Shown: piece by piece, positions 32,793-45,747 of the stretch | Numbering within the stretch: the stretch's first letter is position 1 | How the letters are laid out: every line of letters begins with the position of its first letter | DNA from: Pontibacterium sinense | GTDB lineage: Bacteria > Pseudomonadota > Gammaproteobacteria > Pseudomonadales > Balneatricaceae | Assembly (NCBI RefSeq): GCF_015209595.1 | Contig: NZ_JADEYS010000003.1 | Location: 186,001-250,000, forward strand | DNA: 64,000 nucleotides | Reading direction: 5' to 3' | Made by a program: the position numbers and the translations under genes | Notes under the pieces: model-generated | The model's input: the letters and a program-made list of their open reading frames with translations, nothing else | Databases searched by the model: none | Told to the model about the DNA's origin: nothing

Positions 32793-33731
32793 ATGGCGCA
32801 GGAATTTAAACATATTACGGTACTGCTCAACGAAGCTGTCGATCTGCTTGTGCAGGATCCCGACGGTTTTTACGTGGACGGTACTTTTGGCCGCGGCGGT
32901 CACACTGCGCTGGTATTGGATCGTCTCTCTGAGGGTGGTCGGGTAATGGGTATCGATAAAGACCCTCAGGCGATCGCGCATTCAAAAGAACGGTTTGGTG
33001 ACGAACCTCGTTTTTCCATCGCGCACGGTAGTTTTGCCGAGATGGAACAGTTTGTAACTGACGAGGGGATGATGGGCAAGGTCGATGGCGTGCTTCTGGA
33101 CTTAGGCGTTTCCTCGCCTCAGTTGGATGATCCTGATCGTGGTTTTAGCTTCTCCAACGATGGCCCGTTAGATATGCGTATGAATACGGCGGTAGGGGAA
33201 AGTGCAGCAGAATGGTTGGCTCACGCTGAAGAAAAAGAGATTGCGGATGTCATCTATCTGTACGGCGAAGAGCGTTTCTCTCGTCGTATGGCGAAAGCGA
33301 TTGTTGCTGAAAGAGCAGAGTCTCCTATCGAGACAACAGGGCGATTGGCAAAAATTATTGCTGAGGCCAATCCTGCCTGGGAGAAAGGCAAGCATCCTGC
33401 GACGCGTGCCTTTCAGGGGATCAGAATTCATATAAATCGCGAGTTGGAAGATCTTGAACGCTGTCTTGATCAGGCGCTTGAAGTATTGGCCGAAGGCGGG
33501 CGCTTGGTGGTGATCAGTTTCCACTCGTTAGAAGACCGGATCGTAAAACGCTTTATCCGTAAGTACGTCAAAGGTGACGAGCACCTGCCACCGGGGATTC
33601 CTGTGACTCAGGATATGCTGAACCAGCGTCTGAAAGGGTTAGGGAAAGCGGTGAAGGCGGGTAAGCAGGAGGTGTCTGATAACCCTCGTGCGCGCAGTGC
33701 CGTCATGCGTGCAGCTTATAAGATCGCCTAA
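32793..33731 (+). CDS. rsmH: 16S rRNA N4-cytosine methyltransferase RsmH
   Basis: A 312-residue class I methyltransferase: SAM site [11 protein letters not shown] near residue 30, DKDPQAI near 51, [19 protein letters not shown] near 105, and the [12 protein letters not shown] block. It adds the N4 methyl group to C1402 of 16S rRNA, the same base modified by RsmI. It ends with its stop directly next to the ftsL ATG. Confidence 0.97.
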   Translation: MAQEFKHITVLLNEAVDLLVQDPDGFYVDGTFGRGGHTALVLDRLSEGGRVMGIDKDPQAIAHSKERFGDEPRFSIAHGSFAEMEQFVTDEGMMGKVDGVLLDLGVSSPQLDDPDRGFSFSNDGPLDMRMNTAVGESAAEWLAHAEEKEIADVIYLYGEERFSRRMAKAIVAERAESPIETTGRLAKIIAEANPAWEKGKHPATRAFQGIRIHINRELEDLERCLDQALEVLAEGGRLVVISFHSLEDRIVKRFIRKYVKGDEHLPPGIPVTQDMLNQRLKGLGKAVKAGKQEVSDNPRARSAVMRAAYKIA

Positions 33732-34079
33732 ATGTTGGCGTTGCAGCGGTTCCGCAAAGTGCGTGAGCCAGACGTACAACCTGAACGGTTGTATCGTGCA
33801 GAAGAACTGATAAAGCCGGCATTGATGTTAGCGGTCGTAGTGCTGATGGTTGTTGGATCAGCATTAATGGTGATTTTTGCATCGCACGATTACCGAAAGC
33901 TGTTTCATCAACACCAGGTAACCGTGCGTGAGTACGACGAATTGCAGGTTGAATGGGGTCAGCTATTACTGGAACAGGGTGCCTGGGCTGCAAATAACCG
34001 GGTTGAGTCTCTGGTAATTAAAAAGCTGAATATGAAAGTGCCAGATCCAACGCTGATAGAGTTCGTGCGCGATGAGTGA
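33732..34079 (+). CDS. ftsL: cell division protein FtsL
   Basis: A 115-residue bitopic membrane protein: a short cytoplasmic N-terminus, one helix at about residues 33-57 and a periplasmic coiled coil (HQHQVTVREYDELQVEWGQLLLEQGAWAANNRVE). With FtsB and FtsQ it activates FtsWI septal peptidoglycan synthesis. It starts directly after rsmH with no gap and overlaps ftsI by eight bases, the expected position. Confidence 0.93.
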   Translation: MLALQRFRKVREPDVQPERLYRAEELIKPALMLAVVVLMVVGSALMVIFASHDYRKLFHQHQVTVREYDELQVEWGQLLLEQGAWAANNRVESLVIKKLNMKVPDPTLIEFVRDE

Positions 34080-35778
34080 AGAGCAGACATGCAGTCAGAT
34101 TGGTAAGGGGTGGAGGCTGGCACTTGTGCTGGGGATTCTCGCTGCTATTACCTGTGGCATTGGCTTTAAGCTGATCACGTTGTATGTCGAGGATCAGGAG
34201 TTTCTGCAAAATCAGGGTAATGCCCGGAGTTTGCGCGTCATTCAGGTGCCGGCGCATCGTGGCATGATCACCGATCGCAACGGGGAGCCGATGGCGGTCA
34301 GTGCGCCGGTTGCAACCGTATGGGTTGATCCTAAGATGGCTGACCTCAAGCATGTGTCGCTAGGCAAAGTTGCCCGCCATTTAGGTACGAGTCGAGACCG
34401 CTTGGTGAAGAAGGTTTCAGCTAAACGTTCGAAGCGTTTCATGTATCTGAAGCGTCAGGTTGAACCTCAGGTTGCAGAGCGCATTCGAGAGCTAAAAGTG
34501 CCTGGGATACATGTTGAGCGTGACTACAAGCGGTTTTACCCGTCGGGCGAAGTGGCGAGTCATCTGCTTGGCTTTACCAATCGTGATGGTAAAGGGCAGG
34601 AAGGCCTGGAACTGTCCTATGAAAAAGCGCTGCATTCTGAGCCCGGTAAGCAACTGGTATTGAAGGACTTGCTGGGACGTACCGTCAAACATATCCGTTC
34701 TGAAAGTGCTGCAGAGCAAGGGCAGTCACTTCAGCTGAGCATCGATATGCGACTGCAGTACCTAGCGTATCGTGAGCTTAAAGCTGCGGTAACCGCCCAT
34801 CGTGCCGATGCGGCATCGCTGGTGATGTTGGATGCAAAAACCGGTGAAGTATTAGCGATGGCGAATTATCCATCCTATAACCCGAATAATCCGGCAGATC
34901 GTGTTTCGTCCACCATTCGTAATCGGGCGGTAACCGATCTGTTTGAACCCGGTTCAACCATGAAACCCATGACCGTTGCTGCTGCGCTGATGAGCGGGAA
35001 GTATGGTATGCGCAGTGTGATTGATACAACACCCGGTCATATGCGCCTGAAAGGAAAAACGATTCGGGATCATCGCAATTATGGTGAGCTGGATATTACC
35101 GGCATTATTACAAAATCGAGCAATGTGGGATCGGTGAAGTTAGCACTGAGCCTGGAGCCGGGTAGCTTACATAATTTATTGCAGAACATCGGTATCGGTC
35201 ATGCCACAGGCATCGGTTTTCCGGGGGAACGTTCCGGGCGCCTGCCTTACTTAGCGGATAGCCAAGTCTTGCAGCGTGCGACACTGTCTTATGGCTATGG
35301 CTTGTCTGTCACACCACTGCAGTTGGCGCAATCTTATCTGCCGTTAGCGAATGACGGTGTCATGACGCCCGTTAGCTTGTTGCGTACCGAAAAACCGTTG
35401 CCACCGGTACGTGTTATGCCGGCACCGATCGCGCGCTCGATCAGGGGCATGATGGAAACGGTTATCAGTATTAAAGGTACGGGTCGCCAGGCGGCCATTC
35501 CGGGTTACAGGGTTGCAGGTAAGACCGGTACGGTGCACAAAGTTGGAAATAACGGTTATATCGACGACCAGTATATCTCTATTTTTGCGGGTATTGCGCC
35601 GGCCAGTAATCCCGAGGTGGTTACCGTTGTGATGGTTGATAATCCGAGAGGACAGGAGCACTACGGTGGAGAGGTTGCGGCACCGATTTTTTCCCGCACG
35701 GTGGGTGGAACGCTGCGTATGCTGAATATCCCACCGGATAATCTGCTACGTCCTGAGCAGCAGGTTGTAAAACGCTAA
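34072..35778 (+). CDS. ftsI: penicillin-binding protein 3, FtsI
   Basis: A 568-residue septal transpeptidase. One membrane helix at about 14-38, a pedestal domain with RGMITDRNGEPMA, then the transpeptidase domain. Catalytic motifs are STMK (S295), SSN (349-351) and KTGT near residue 480. It crosslinks septal peptidoglycan together with the glycosyltransferase FtsW, encoded at 41054. The start overlaps ftsL by eight bases and the stop shares one base with murE. Confidence 0.97.
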   Translation: MSEEQTCSQIGKGWRLALVLGILAAITCGIGFKLITLYVEDQEFLQNQGNARSLRVIQVPAHRGMITDRNGEPMAVSAPVATVWVDPKMADLKHVSLGKVARHLGTSRDRLVKKVSAKRSKRFMYLKRQVEPQVAERIRELKVPGIHVERDYKRFYPSGEVASHLLGFTNRDGKGQEGLELSYEKALHSEPGKQLVLKDLLGRTVKHIRSESAAEQGQSLQLSIDMRLQYLAYRELKAAVTAHRADAASLVMLDAKTGEVLAMANYPSYNPNNPADRVSSTIRNRAVTDLFEPGSTMKPMTVAAALMSGKYGMRSVIDTTPGHMRLKGKTIRDHRNYGELDITGIITKSSNVGSVKLALSLEPGSLHNLLQNIGIGHATGIGFPGERSGRLPYLADSQVLQRATLSYGYGLSVTPLQLAQSYLPLANDGVMTPVSLLRTEKPLPPVRVMPAPIARSIRGMMETVISIKGTGRQAAIPGYRVAGKTGTVHKVGNNGYIDDQYISIFAGIAPASNPEVVTVVMVDNPRGQEHYGGEVAAPIFSRTVGGTLRMLNIPPDNLLRPEQQVVKR

Positions 35779-37247
35779 TGACTATTCGAAGCAGATCATT
35801 GGTGGAGTTGTTACCGGAGCTTGTTGATTCGGAAGCCGGTGCATGTGTCGTGACGGGTATCAGTCAGGACAGTCGGCAAATCGCAGCAGGGGATCTGTTC
35901 TGCGCACGCGCTGGTGGACAGTATAAAGGTATCGACTTTGTTGAAGATGCCGTCGAAAAAGGCGCGGCTGCGGTACTGATCGATAGCTCAGAGCAGTGGG
36001 TTGAATCAAGCTCTGTACCTGTTATCGCTGTAGAACACTTAGCACAGCGATTAAGTGGCATTGCGGGACGTTTTTATGGTGAACCGTCGTCAGCAATAAA
36101 GATGGTTGGGATCACTGGCACCAATGGCAAAACATCCTGCAGTCATTTTTTAGCGCAGTCGCTCAACCACTTAGGGTTGCGTACTGCCATTATCGGTACT
36201 GTCGGCAATGGCTTTCCAGATGCGTTGCAAAGTGCAACTCATACCACACCAGACGCCGTTGGATTGCAGCGTTTGTTAGCTGAGTTTGTGCAGCAAGGCG
36301 CTGATGCGGTGGTGATGGAAGTATCGAGTCACGCGTTGGACCAGTATCGTGTGGCAGGCCTGTCGTTTAATGTGGCTGCGTTTACTAATTTGAGTCGTGA
36401 TCATCTGGATTATCACGGTTCCATGGATGAATACGGCGCTGCCAAAGCGCGTTTGTTTCATGACCTGGCACCGACGCATGTGGTTATTAACGCGGACGAT
36501 GCATTTGGTCGGGTGTTATTGGAAGGGTTCGCTGCAGACGCTTCTGTGTTGGGGTTTGGCGAAGAGGCAGGTGAATTACGCGCTGTTAATGTATGCCTTC
36601 AGAAAAGCGGTATTGGAGCGCAGCTTAATACACCGTGGGGTGATATTGCGCTAAATACACAGGTTGTGGGCCAGTTTAACGTATCCAACTTACTGTTAAC
36701 GACGGCAGTGCTTGGCGTCATGGGGTTTGATGCAGAAAAAATCCAACAACAATTGACGGCATTAACACCAGTGCCGGGGCGCATGCAGTGTCTGGGTGAC
36801 GATACGCAGCCATTGGTGGTTGTTGACTATGCTCACACGCCGGATGCTTTGGAAAAGGCTTTGAATGCGTCGCGTCAGCACACGCCCGGTCGTTTGATCT
36901 GTGTATTTGGCTGTGGGGGTGACCGCGACACCGGTAAGCGACCGGAAATGGGACGTATCGCTGCGCGGTTGGCTGATGTTGTATACGTGACCAGCGACAA
37001 TCCGCGGACCGAAGATCCCCAGCAGATTATCGATATGATCTTGCCAGGCTGTGACGCAGGGAAACCCGTGACCGCTGTGATCGATCGGGAACAGGCCATT
37101 CGTGATGCAGTGTTGGTGGCAGGAAAAGATGATGTAGTGCTGGTGGCGGGAAAAGGTCACGAGGACTACCAGGAAATAATGGGGCAGCGCCAGCCATTTG
37201 ATGACGTGCAGGTGGCGAAGGCAGCTTTACAGGAGTGGCGGGCATGA
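35778..37247 (+). CDS. murE: UDP-MurNAc-tripeptide synthetase MurE
   Basis: A 489-residue Mur ligase that adds meso-diaminopimelate to UDP-MurNAc-L-Ala-D-Glu. The ATP loop GITGTNGKTS is near residue 112, the Mur core VVMEVSSHAL near 175, and the DAP-selecting motif DNPR near 400 (TSDNPRTEDP). DNPR indicates diaminopimelate rather than lysine, as expected for a Gram-negative wall. It overlaps murF by four bases. Confidence 0.97.
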   Translation: MTIRSRSLVELLPELVDSEAGACVVTGISQDSRQIAAGDLFCARAGGQYKGIDFVEDAVEKGAAAVLIDSSEQWVESSSVPVIAVEHLAQRLSGIAGRFYGEPSSAIKMVGITGTNGKTSCSHFLAQSLNHLGLRTAIIGTVGNGFPDALQSATHTTPDAVGLQRLLAEFVQQGADAVVMEVSSHALDQYRVAGLSFNVAAFTNLSRDHLDYHGSMDEYGAAKARLFHDLAPTHVVINADDAFGRVLLEGFAADASVLGFGEEAGELRAVNVCLQKSGIGAQLNTPWGDIALNTQVVGQFNVSNLLLTTAVLGVMGFDAEKIQQQLTALTPVPGRMQCLGDDTQPLVVVDYAHTPDALEKALNASRQHTPGRLICVFGCGGDRDTGKRPEMGRIAARLADVVYVTSDNPRTEDPQQIIDMILPGCDAGKPVTAVIDREQAIRDAVLVAGKDDVVLVAGKGHEDYQEIMGQRQPFDDVQVAKAALQEWRA

Positions 37248-38614
37248 TTGGTGAATGGCGATTGAGCGATCTACAGGCTGCGTTGGGTGGTGAACTACCG
37301 ACGGGCGATATGTCGTTTAATGGCGTGAGTACAGATACCCGTACAATCGTGCCGGGGAATCTGTTTCTCGCACTAAAAGGGCCCAACTTCGACGGTCATC
37401 GTTTTGTAGAGCAGGCACTGAGTAAAGGTGCAGTTGCAGCCGTTGTGAGTGATCGTCAGGGCGATGATATACCACAGTGGTTGGTGGGTGATACGCATGC
37501 AGCGCTGGGTCAGATCGCGAAACTCAATCGTCAGCGTTTTGACAATACCGTATTCACCGTGACCGGTAGTGCAGGAAAAACCACAGTAAAAGAGATGCTG
37601 GCCACCATCCTGAGCCAGCAGGGTGAAGTGCTGGCGACTAAGGGTAATCTGAACAATGATATCGGCGCACCGCTGACTCTTTTGTCCCTTGAACGTCAGC
37701 ATCAATACGGCGTGATTGAATTAGGTGCTAGCGCAGAGAAAGAGATCGACTACACCGTTCGACTGTCACTACCGGATGTGGCGATTCTGACCAATGCGAT
37801 GGGGGCTCACCTCGAAGGTTTTGGTTCCTTGCAAGGGGTGGTGCGTGCCAAAGGTGAGATATTCGACGGATTGTCAGACGATGGCTGGGCCATTATCAAC
37901 CGTGATGATCCTCACTGTGAGGCGTGGCTTGATAAAACAGAGGGGCGTAACCGGCTGACCTTTGGTGTCGAAAACAGCGCTGCAGATGTTATTGCGACCC
38001 ACCTGAGTATTGCGGAGAACGGTTGTTATCGTTTTCAGCTGAATTATTCAGGTCAAAGCGTAACCCTCTCATTGGGCGTGATGGGTAAGCATAATGTCGC
38101 AAATGCTACAGCGGCGACTGCTGCCATAATAGCCGCCGGTTTACCGCTCGAGTTGGCGGTAGAAGGTTTGAAAAAATTTACACCAGTTAAAGGCCGTATG
38201 TGTCCAATGGCGGGCACACATGGTTCGACTGTCATTGATGACAGTTATAACGCAAATCCCGGTTCAGTGAAGGCGGCAATTGATCTGCTGACCTCACTGC
38301 CCGGAAAACATCTGCTCTTGCTGGGCGATATGGCTGAACTTGGAAAAGATGAAGCCGAGCAGCATGCAGATGTTGGGAGTTACGCAGCGCAGAAGGGGAC
38401 CGGCCGTCTAATGGCGGTCGGTGCGCTGTCGTTACATGCGGTGGATGCATTTAATGCCTCTGCCGGTATGCAGGGAGGGCATTTTGATACCAGGGAACAA
38501 TTGGTAGATGCAGTCCGTACCTTGCAGGAACCCGGAATGACCATCTTGGTTAAAGGGTCTCGCAGTGCGGGAATGGAAAAAGTTGTCGCAGGATTGGTTG
38601 AAGGAAACCACTAA
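37244..38614 (+). CDS. murF: UDP-MurNAc-pentapeptide synthetase MurF
   Basis: A 456-residue Mur ligase that joins D-Ala-D-Ala to the tripeptide. The ATP loop is TVTGSAGKTTVKE near residue 106, followed by ATKGNLNNDIG and the C-terminal DDSYNANPGS. The ATG at 37244 overlaps the murE stop (ATGA) and has AGGAG eight bases before it; a GTG nine bases earlier is also in frame. Confidence 0.96.
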   Translation: MIGEWRLSDLQAALGGELPTGDMSFNGVSTDTRTIVPGNLFLALKGPNFDGHRFVEQALSKGAVAAVVSDRQGDDIPQWLVGDTHAALGQIAKLNRQRFDNTVFTVTGSAGKTTVKEMLATILSQQGEVLATKGNLNNDIGAPLTLLSLERQHQYGVIELGASAEKEIDYTVRLSLPDVAILTNAMGAHLEGFGSLQGVVRAKGEIFDGLSDDGWAIINRDDPHCEAWLDKTEGRNRLTFGVENSAADVIATHLSIAENGCYRFQLNYSGQSVTLSLGVMGKHNVANATAATAAIIAAGLPLELAVEGLKKFTPVKGRMCPMAGTHGSTVIDDSYNANPGSVKAAIDLLTSLPGKHLLLLGDMAELGKDEAEQHADVGSYAAQKGTGRLMAVGALSLHAVDAFNASAGMQGGHFDTREQLVDAVRTLQEPGMTILVKGSRSAGMEKVVAGLVEGNH

Positions 38615-39697
38615 ATGCTTTTACTGCTCGCGGATTATTTGTCCAATTTTTACAGTGGCTTCGCGGTATTTCAGTACCTCACGTTGAGAGGCATTCTTGG
38701 AGTACTGACGGCGCTGGTAATCTCGTTGTTACTGGGGCCTGTGCTGATAAAAAAGTTACGTGTAAAACAGATCGGACAAGCGGTACGTGATGATGGTCCT
38801 CAGTCTCACCTGAGTAAGGCCGGTACGCCAACAATGGGTGGTGCACTGATTATTCTTGCCATTGCGATCAGCACCTTCTTGTGGGGAGATATTACCAACC
38901 GCTTTGTTTTGATTACAGTGGCCGTGATGCTGATCTTTGGTGCGGTGGGATGGGTCGATGATTATCGCAAGGTGATTGAGAAGAACTCTCGCGGCTTGCC
39001 TGCTCGCTGGAAGTACCTGTGGCAATCTGTGGGAGGTGCCGGTGCCGCAATTTTTCTATATCTGACGGCTCAAACGCCTGCTGAAACTGAGCTTATCGTG
39101 CCGTTCTTTAAGGGCGTGATGGTGGATATGGGTATCTTCTTTATCGTCTTTACCTACTTTGTGATTGTGGGGAGTTCCAATGCGGTGAACCTGACGGATG
39201 GGCTGGATGGTCTGGCGATTATGCCAACCGTCATGGTCGCTGCTGCGTTGGGGGTGTTTGCATACCTGACCGGTAACGTACGTTTTGCTGATTATTTGTT
39301 GATCCCGTATATCTCGGGTGCCGGTGAGCTGATTGTTATTTGTGGTGCGATTGTTGGAGCGGGCCTTGGTTTTCTCTGGTTTAACACCTACCCAGCCCAG
39401 GTATTTATGGGCGATGTGGGTGCGCTGTCGTTGGGCGCTACCTTAGGTGTGATTGCGGTCATCGTGCGACAGGAATTGGTGCTGGTGATTATGGGCGGTG
39501 TGTTTGTCATGGAAACCGTGTCTGTCATCCTGCAAGTCGCTTCGTACAAACTGACCGGGCGGCGAATATTCCGAATGGCGCCGATTCATCATCATTTTGA
39601 GCTCAAGGGCTGGCCTGAACCACGTGTTATTGTTCGCTTCTGGATCATCACGGTGGTTTTAGTTTTGGTAGGTCTGGCCAGTCTGAAAATTCGTTAG
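38615..39697 (+). CDS. mraY: phospho-MurNAc-pentapeptide translocase MraY
   Basis: A 360-residue integral membrane enzyme with ten helices that makes lipid I. Conserved catalytic segments are [18 protein letters not shown] near residue 50, WVDDYRK near 112, [10 protein letters not shown] near 189 and [13 protein letters not shown] near 321. It follows murF directly, with no spacer. Confidence 0.98.
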   Translation: MLLLLADYLSNFYSGFAVFQYLTLRGILGVLTALVISLLLGPVLIKKLRVKQIGQAVRDDGPQSHLSKAGTPTMGGALIILAIAISTFLWGDITNRFVLITVAVMLIFGAVGWVDDYRKVIEKNSRGLPARWKYLWQSVGGAGAAIFLYLTAQTPAETELIVPFFKGVMVDMGIFFIVFTYFVIVGSSNAVNLTDGLDGLAIMPTVMVAAALGVFAYLTGNVRFADYLLIPYISGAGELIVICGAIVGAGLGFLWFNTYPAQVFMGDVGALSLGATLGVIAVIVRQELVLVIMGGVFVMETVSVILQVASYKLTGRRIFRMAPIHHHFELKGWPEPRVIVRFWIITVVLVLVGLASLKIR

Positions 39698-39707
39698 GAG
39701 ACGCTGC

Positions 39708-41054
39708 ATGAGCTTAATCGCCAGTGACAACAGGCGAATCATAGTAGGGCTGGGCGCAACAGGTGTTTCCTGCGCCCGCCATCTGGCACGCAAAGGCGTG
39801 CCTTTCGTCGTTGTGGATACTCGTGAAAATCCGGCTGGATTAGACCAGTTTAAGGTAGAGTTTCCCTGTGTCGATGTGCACTGTGGAGAGCTGGACGCAG
39901 AGTATCTTGTGCAGGCCTCCGAACTGATCGTGAGTCCCGGTGTGGCGATCAGCCACCCTGCTATTCAGGCAGCTATCGCACAGGGCGTGCATGTCTGTGG
40001 TGATATTGATCTGTTTTGTCGTGAGATTACAGCGCCGGTTATCGCGATTACCGGCTCGAATGCAAAAAGCAGTGTCACCACGTTGGTGGGCGATATGGCT
40101 GCGGCTGCGGGCATCGATGTCGGGGTCGGTGGCAATTTGGGGTTGCCGGTCCTGGATATGCTCGCTCAGGGAGAGCAGGCACTGTATGTACTGGAGCTGT
40201 CGAGTTTTCAGTTGGAAACCTGCCATGATCTGCGTGCTAAAGTCGCGACCGTATTGAACATCAGTCCGGATCATCAGGATCGTTACCCGGATATGACCGC
40301 CTACTATCAGGCGAAGCACCGTATTTTCCGAGGCTGTCGTCAGGCAGTGATCAATCGTGATGATGCGTTGACCAGTCCGTTGTTGCCAAAAGCCGTCCTA
40401 ACCACCGCTTTTCATCTGGGTAAGCCAGATCTGAATCTGTTTGGTGTGATGACTGATGGTGAAGGTGAATGGCTGGCGCTGGGGCGTGAAAAACTGTTAC
40501 GCGTCTCTGAACTCAAAGTCCGTGGTCAACACAATGTGGCTAATGCTCTAGCAGCTCTCGCGCTAGGGCAGGCAGCAGATATCCCGATGGAAGCGATGCT
40601 TGCTGCATTGAAACAATTTACGGGCCTGAAACATCGCTGCCAGTGGGTTGCAGATAAAGGTGCAATCAGTTTCTTCAATGATTCTAAGGGTACTAACGTG
40701 GGTGCCACCGTGGCGGCATTGGACGGTCTGGGCCCGACTCTGGGTGATTCACGTATTGTGTTAATCGCCGGTGGTGAAGGAAAAGGGGCTGAATTTAATG
40801 ACCTTAAAGCACCGTTACAACGATATGGGCGTGCGGTTGTATTAATTGGCACTGATGCGCCGCGGATCCGTGCAGCGGTTGGCAGTATTGAGGCTCAGGA
40901 TGCGGCTGATATGGAAGATGCGGTTCGCACAGCAGCAGGGCTAGCACAGGCGGGAGATATTGTGCTGTTGTCGCCAGCGTGCGCCAGCTTCGACATGTTT
41001 AAGAACTTCAATGTTCGTGGTGATGCTTTTATCGCTGCGGTGGAGGCGCTTTAA
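39708..41054 (+). CDS. murD: UDP-MurNAc-L-alanine:D-glutamate ligase MurD
   Basis: A 448-residue Mur ligase. The N-terminal UDP-binding domain begins IIVGLGATGVSCARHL, and the ATP loop ITGSNAKSSVTTLV is near residue 113 (with NAK in place of the usual NGK). Catalytic blocks ELSSFQLE and NDSKGTN follow. It adds D-glutamate to UDP-MurNAc-L-Ala. It shares its last base with the ftsW start region. Confidence 0.96.
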   Translation: MSLIASDNRRIIVGLGATGVSCARHLARKGVPFVVVDTRENPAGLDQFKVEFPCVDVHCGELDAEYLVQASELIVSPGVAISHPAIQAAIAQGVHVCGDIDLFCREITAPVIAITGSNAKSSVTTLVGDMAAAAGIDVGVGGNLGLPVLDMLAQGEQALYVLELSSFQLETCHDLRAKVATVLNISPDHQDRYPDMTAYYQAKHRIFRGCRQAVINRDDALTSPLLPKAVLTTAFHLGKPDLNLFGVMTDGEGEWLALGREKLLRVSELKVRGQHNVANALAALALGQAADIPMEAMLAALKQFTGLKHRCQWVADKGAISFFNDSKGTNVGATVAALDGLGPTLGDSRIVLIAGGEGKGAEFNDLKAPLQRYGRAVVLIGTDAPRIRAAVGSIEAQDAADMEDAVRTAAGLAQAGDIVLLSPACASFDMFKNFNVRGDAFIAAVEAL

Positions 41055-42274
41055 TGCTGACCGCATTCTGGCCATCAGAGAACAAAGTCAACACCGGGGT
41101 CCTGCCGTTTGATCCCTGGGTGGTGCTCTGTGCCAGTGCGCTGATGCTGATGGGGTTTGTGATGATCAGTTCTGCATCGATGGATGTGGCATTGGAGCGT
41201 AACGGAACCCCTTATTTTTACGTGATCCGTCAGGGCATCTTTATGGTTTTAGCCATCATTGGAGCCTGTGTTGTCTGGCGTATCCCTATTGATTTCTGGC
41301 AGCGAACAGGCCATTGGTGGATGCTGGGCGCGATTGTATTGCTGGTGGCTGTTCTGGTGCCGGGTATCGGCCGTGAAGTGAATGGCAGTAGCCGTTGGAT
41401 TCCGGTAGGTCCGATCAATTTGCAGGCTTCCGAGGTCGCCAAATTTTGCATGGTGATTTATATGGGCGGCTATCTGGTGCGCCGTCTCAACGAAGTACGC
41501 ACCAGTTGGAGTGGGATTGCTAAGCCGGCATTGCCATTGGGTATTTTTGTCGGATTGCTGTATTTGGAACCTGACTTTGGTGCGGCTGTTGTATTGATGG
41601 GCACGGTCATGGTGATGATCTTTCTGGGAGGCATGCGTTTCTCTCAGTTTATCTTGATCGTGTCGGGAGCCCTGGCGTTGTTGGTTGCGTTGATTGGTGC
41701 GCAACCCTACCGAATGGCCCGATTACAAACCTATCTCAACCCTTGGGATGATCCTTATGGTGCCGGGTATCAGCTAACGCAGGCACAAATTGCATTTGGC
41801 CGCGGAGATTGGTTTGGCACTGGCTTGGGTAACAGCGTACAGAAACTGTTTTATCTGCCTGAGGCACATACGGATTTCGTTTTTTCGGTATTGGCGGAAG
41901 AGCTTGGATTCATCGGTGTGGTGTTACTAATCGTGATCTACACCGTGATGGTGTACCGATTGTTTCAGATTGGACGTAAGGCCGAGAAACTAAACGAGTT
42001 TTTCATGGCCTATATCACCTACGGTTTTACCGTGATCTTTGCGGGACAAGCATTGATTAATGTGGGGGTAAACGTAGGTGCCCTGCCAACAAAAGGACTA
42101 ACCCTGCCACTAGTGAGTTACGGGGGCAGTAGTTTGTTGGTGAGCTGCGCCATGTTAGCGGTGATATTACGCATTGATCTTGAGCTTAAGAAAAAACAGC
42201 TGACAGGAGATTCTCCGTCGGCTGATAAATCCAGTAAGAAAGATATAAAAGAGCAGGAGCCAGCATATGGCTAA
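41054..42274 (+). CDS. ftsW: septal peptidoglycan glycosyltransferase FtsW
   Basis: A 406-residue SEDS protein with ten helices. Characteristic segments are NGSSRWIPVGPINLQASEVAKF near residues 115-135, LEPDFGAAVV near 170 (catalytic aspartate), YQLTQAQIAFGRGDWFGTGLG near 240 and the LPLVSYGGSSL helix. It polymerises lipid II with FtsI as partner. It overlaps murG by eight bases. Confidence 0.97.
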   Translation: MLTAFWPSENKVNTGVLPFDPWVVLCASALMLMGFVMISSASMDVALERNGTPYFYVIRQGIFMVLAIIGACVVWRIPIDFWQRTGHWWMLGAIVLLVAVLVPGIGREVNGSSRWIPVGPINLQASEVAKFCMVIYMGGYLVRRLNEVRTSWSGIAKPALPLGIFVGLLYLEPDFGAAVVLMGTVMVMIFLGGMRFSQFILIVSGALALLVALIGAQPYRMARLQTYLNPWDDPYGAGYQLTQAQIAFGRGDWFGTGLGNSVQKLFYLPEAHTDFVFSVLAEELGFIGVVLLIVIYTVMVYRLFQIGRKAEKLNEFFMAYITYGFTVIFAGQALINVGVNVGALPTKGLTLPLVSYGGSSLLVSCAMLAVILRIDLELKKKQLTGDSPSADKSSKKDIKEQEPAYG

Positions 42275-43348
42275 ACAACCGGTTGCGTTAATTATGGCGG
42301 GTGGTACCGGCGGACATGTTTTTCCTGCGTTGGCAACGGCACATGAATTGCAAAAGCAAGGTGTGCATGTGGAATGGCTGGGTACCCAGAAAGGGATTGA
42401 AGCACGTGTGATTCCAGACGCAGGGATCAAGTTGCACTGTATCGATGTGGCTGGATTGCGGGGTAAAGGGCGTCTCAGTTTGTTACTTGCGCCGTTTAAA
42501 GTGTTGCTGGCAATTTGGCAGGCTTTATCGGTATTGCGAAACGTAAAACCCGATGTGGTTCTGGGGATGGGGGGATTTGCCTCAGGTCCAGGCGGGGTGG
42601 CCGCTAAGTTGCTGGGTAAACCACTGGTTATCCACGAACAGAATGCCATTGCGGGCATGACCAATAAGATTCTCTCGCGTATGGCTTGGCGGGTGTTAGA
42701 AGCCTTTGAGGACGCATTTCCAGGTGCGACAGAGACTGAAACCGTGGGGAATCCGGTCCGTGGGCCCATTTTGGGAATGAATGATCCGCGAGAGCGCTAT
42801 CCGCAACGTTCGGGTAGAATTCGCCTGCTGGTGGTAGGCGGCAGTCTTGGGGCCAAAGCAATTAACGATGTGTTGCCGCACGTGCTGGCCGATCTGCCTG
42901 AAGATCAGCGCCCGGAAGTCTGGCATCAGACGGGAAAACGCACCTTTGAGGAAACGCAGGAGCGTTATCAACAGCTCGGTATTGATGCGCGTGTTGTGCC
43001 GTTTATAGAGCAGATGGATGAAGCCTATGGCTGGGCCGATTTGGTGTTGTGTAGGTCAGGCGCTTTAACCGTCAGTGAGCTGGCGATTGCGGGTGTTGCC
43101 GCGATTTTGGTTCCGTTTCCATTTGCGGTGGATGACCACCAGACTGAGAACGCCCGTTATCTGGCGCAGCTTGATGCCGCGAAACTGGTCCCGCAGCCAA
43201 CGCTGACGGCGGACTATTTGAAAGAACTGTTAACAGAACAATTCAATCAGCGTGAAACGCTGCTTGATATGGCAACTAAAGCTCGCGCGTTGGGACGACC
43301 TGAAGCGGGGCAGCGAGTTGCTGAAGTATGCCTGGAGGCAATGAAACG

Positions 43349-43352
<4 letters not shown>
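42267..43352 (+). CDS. murG: lipid II synthase MurG
   Basis: A 361-residue GT-B glycosyltransferase with [14 protein letters not shown] at the N-terminus, [21 protein letters not shown] and, in the donor domain, [12 protein letters not shown]. It transfers GlcNAc to lipid I on the inner face of the membrane. Its stop overlaps the murC start by four bases. Confidence 0.97.
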
Positions 43353-45746
<2,394 letters not shown>

Positions 45747-45747
<1 letters not shown>
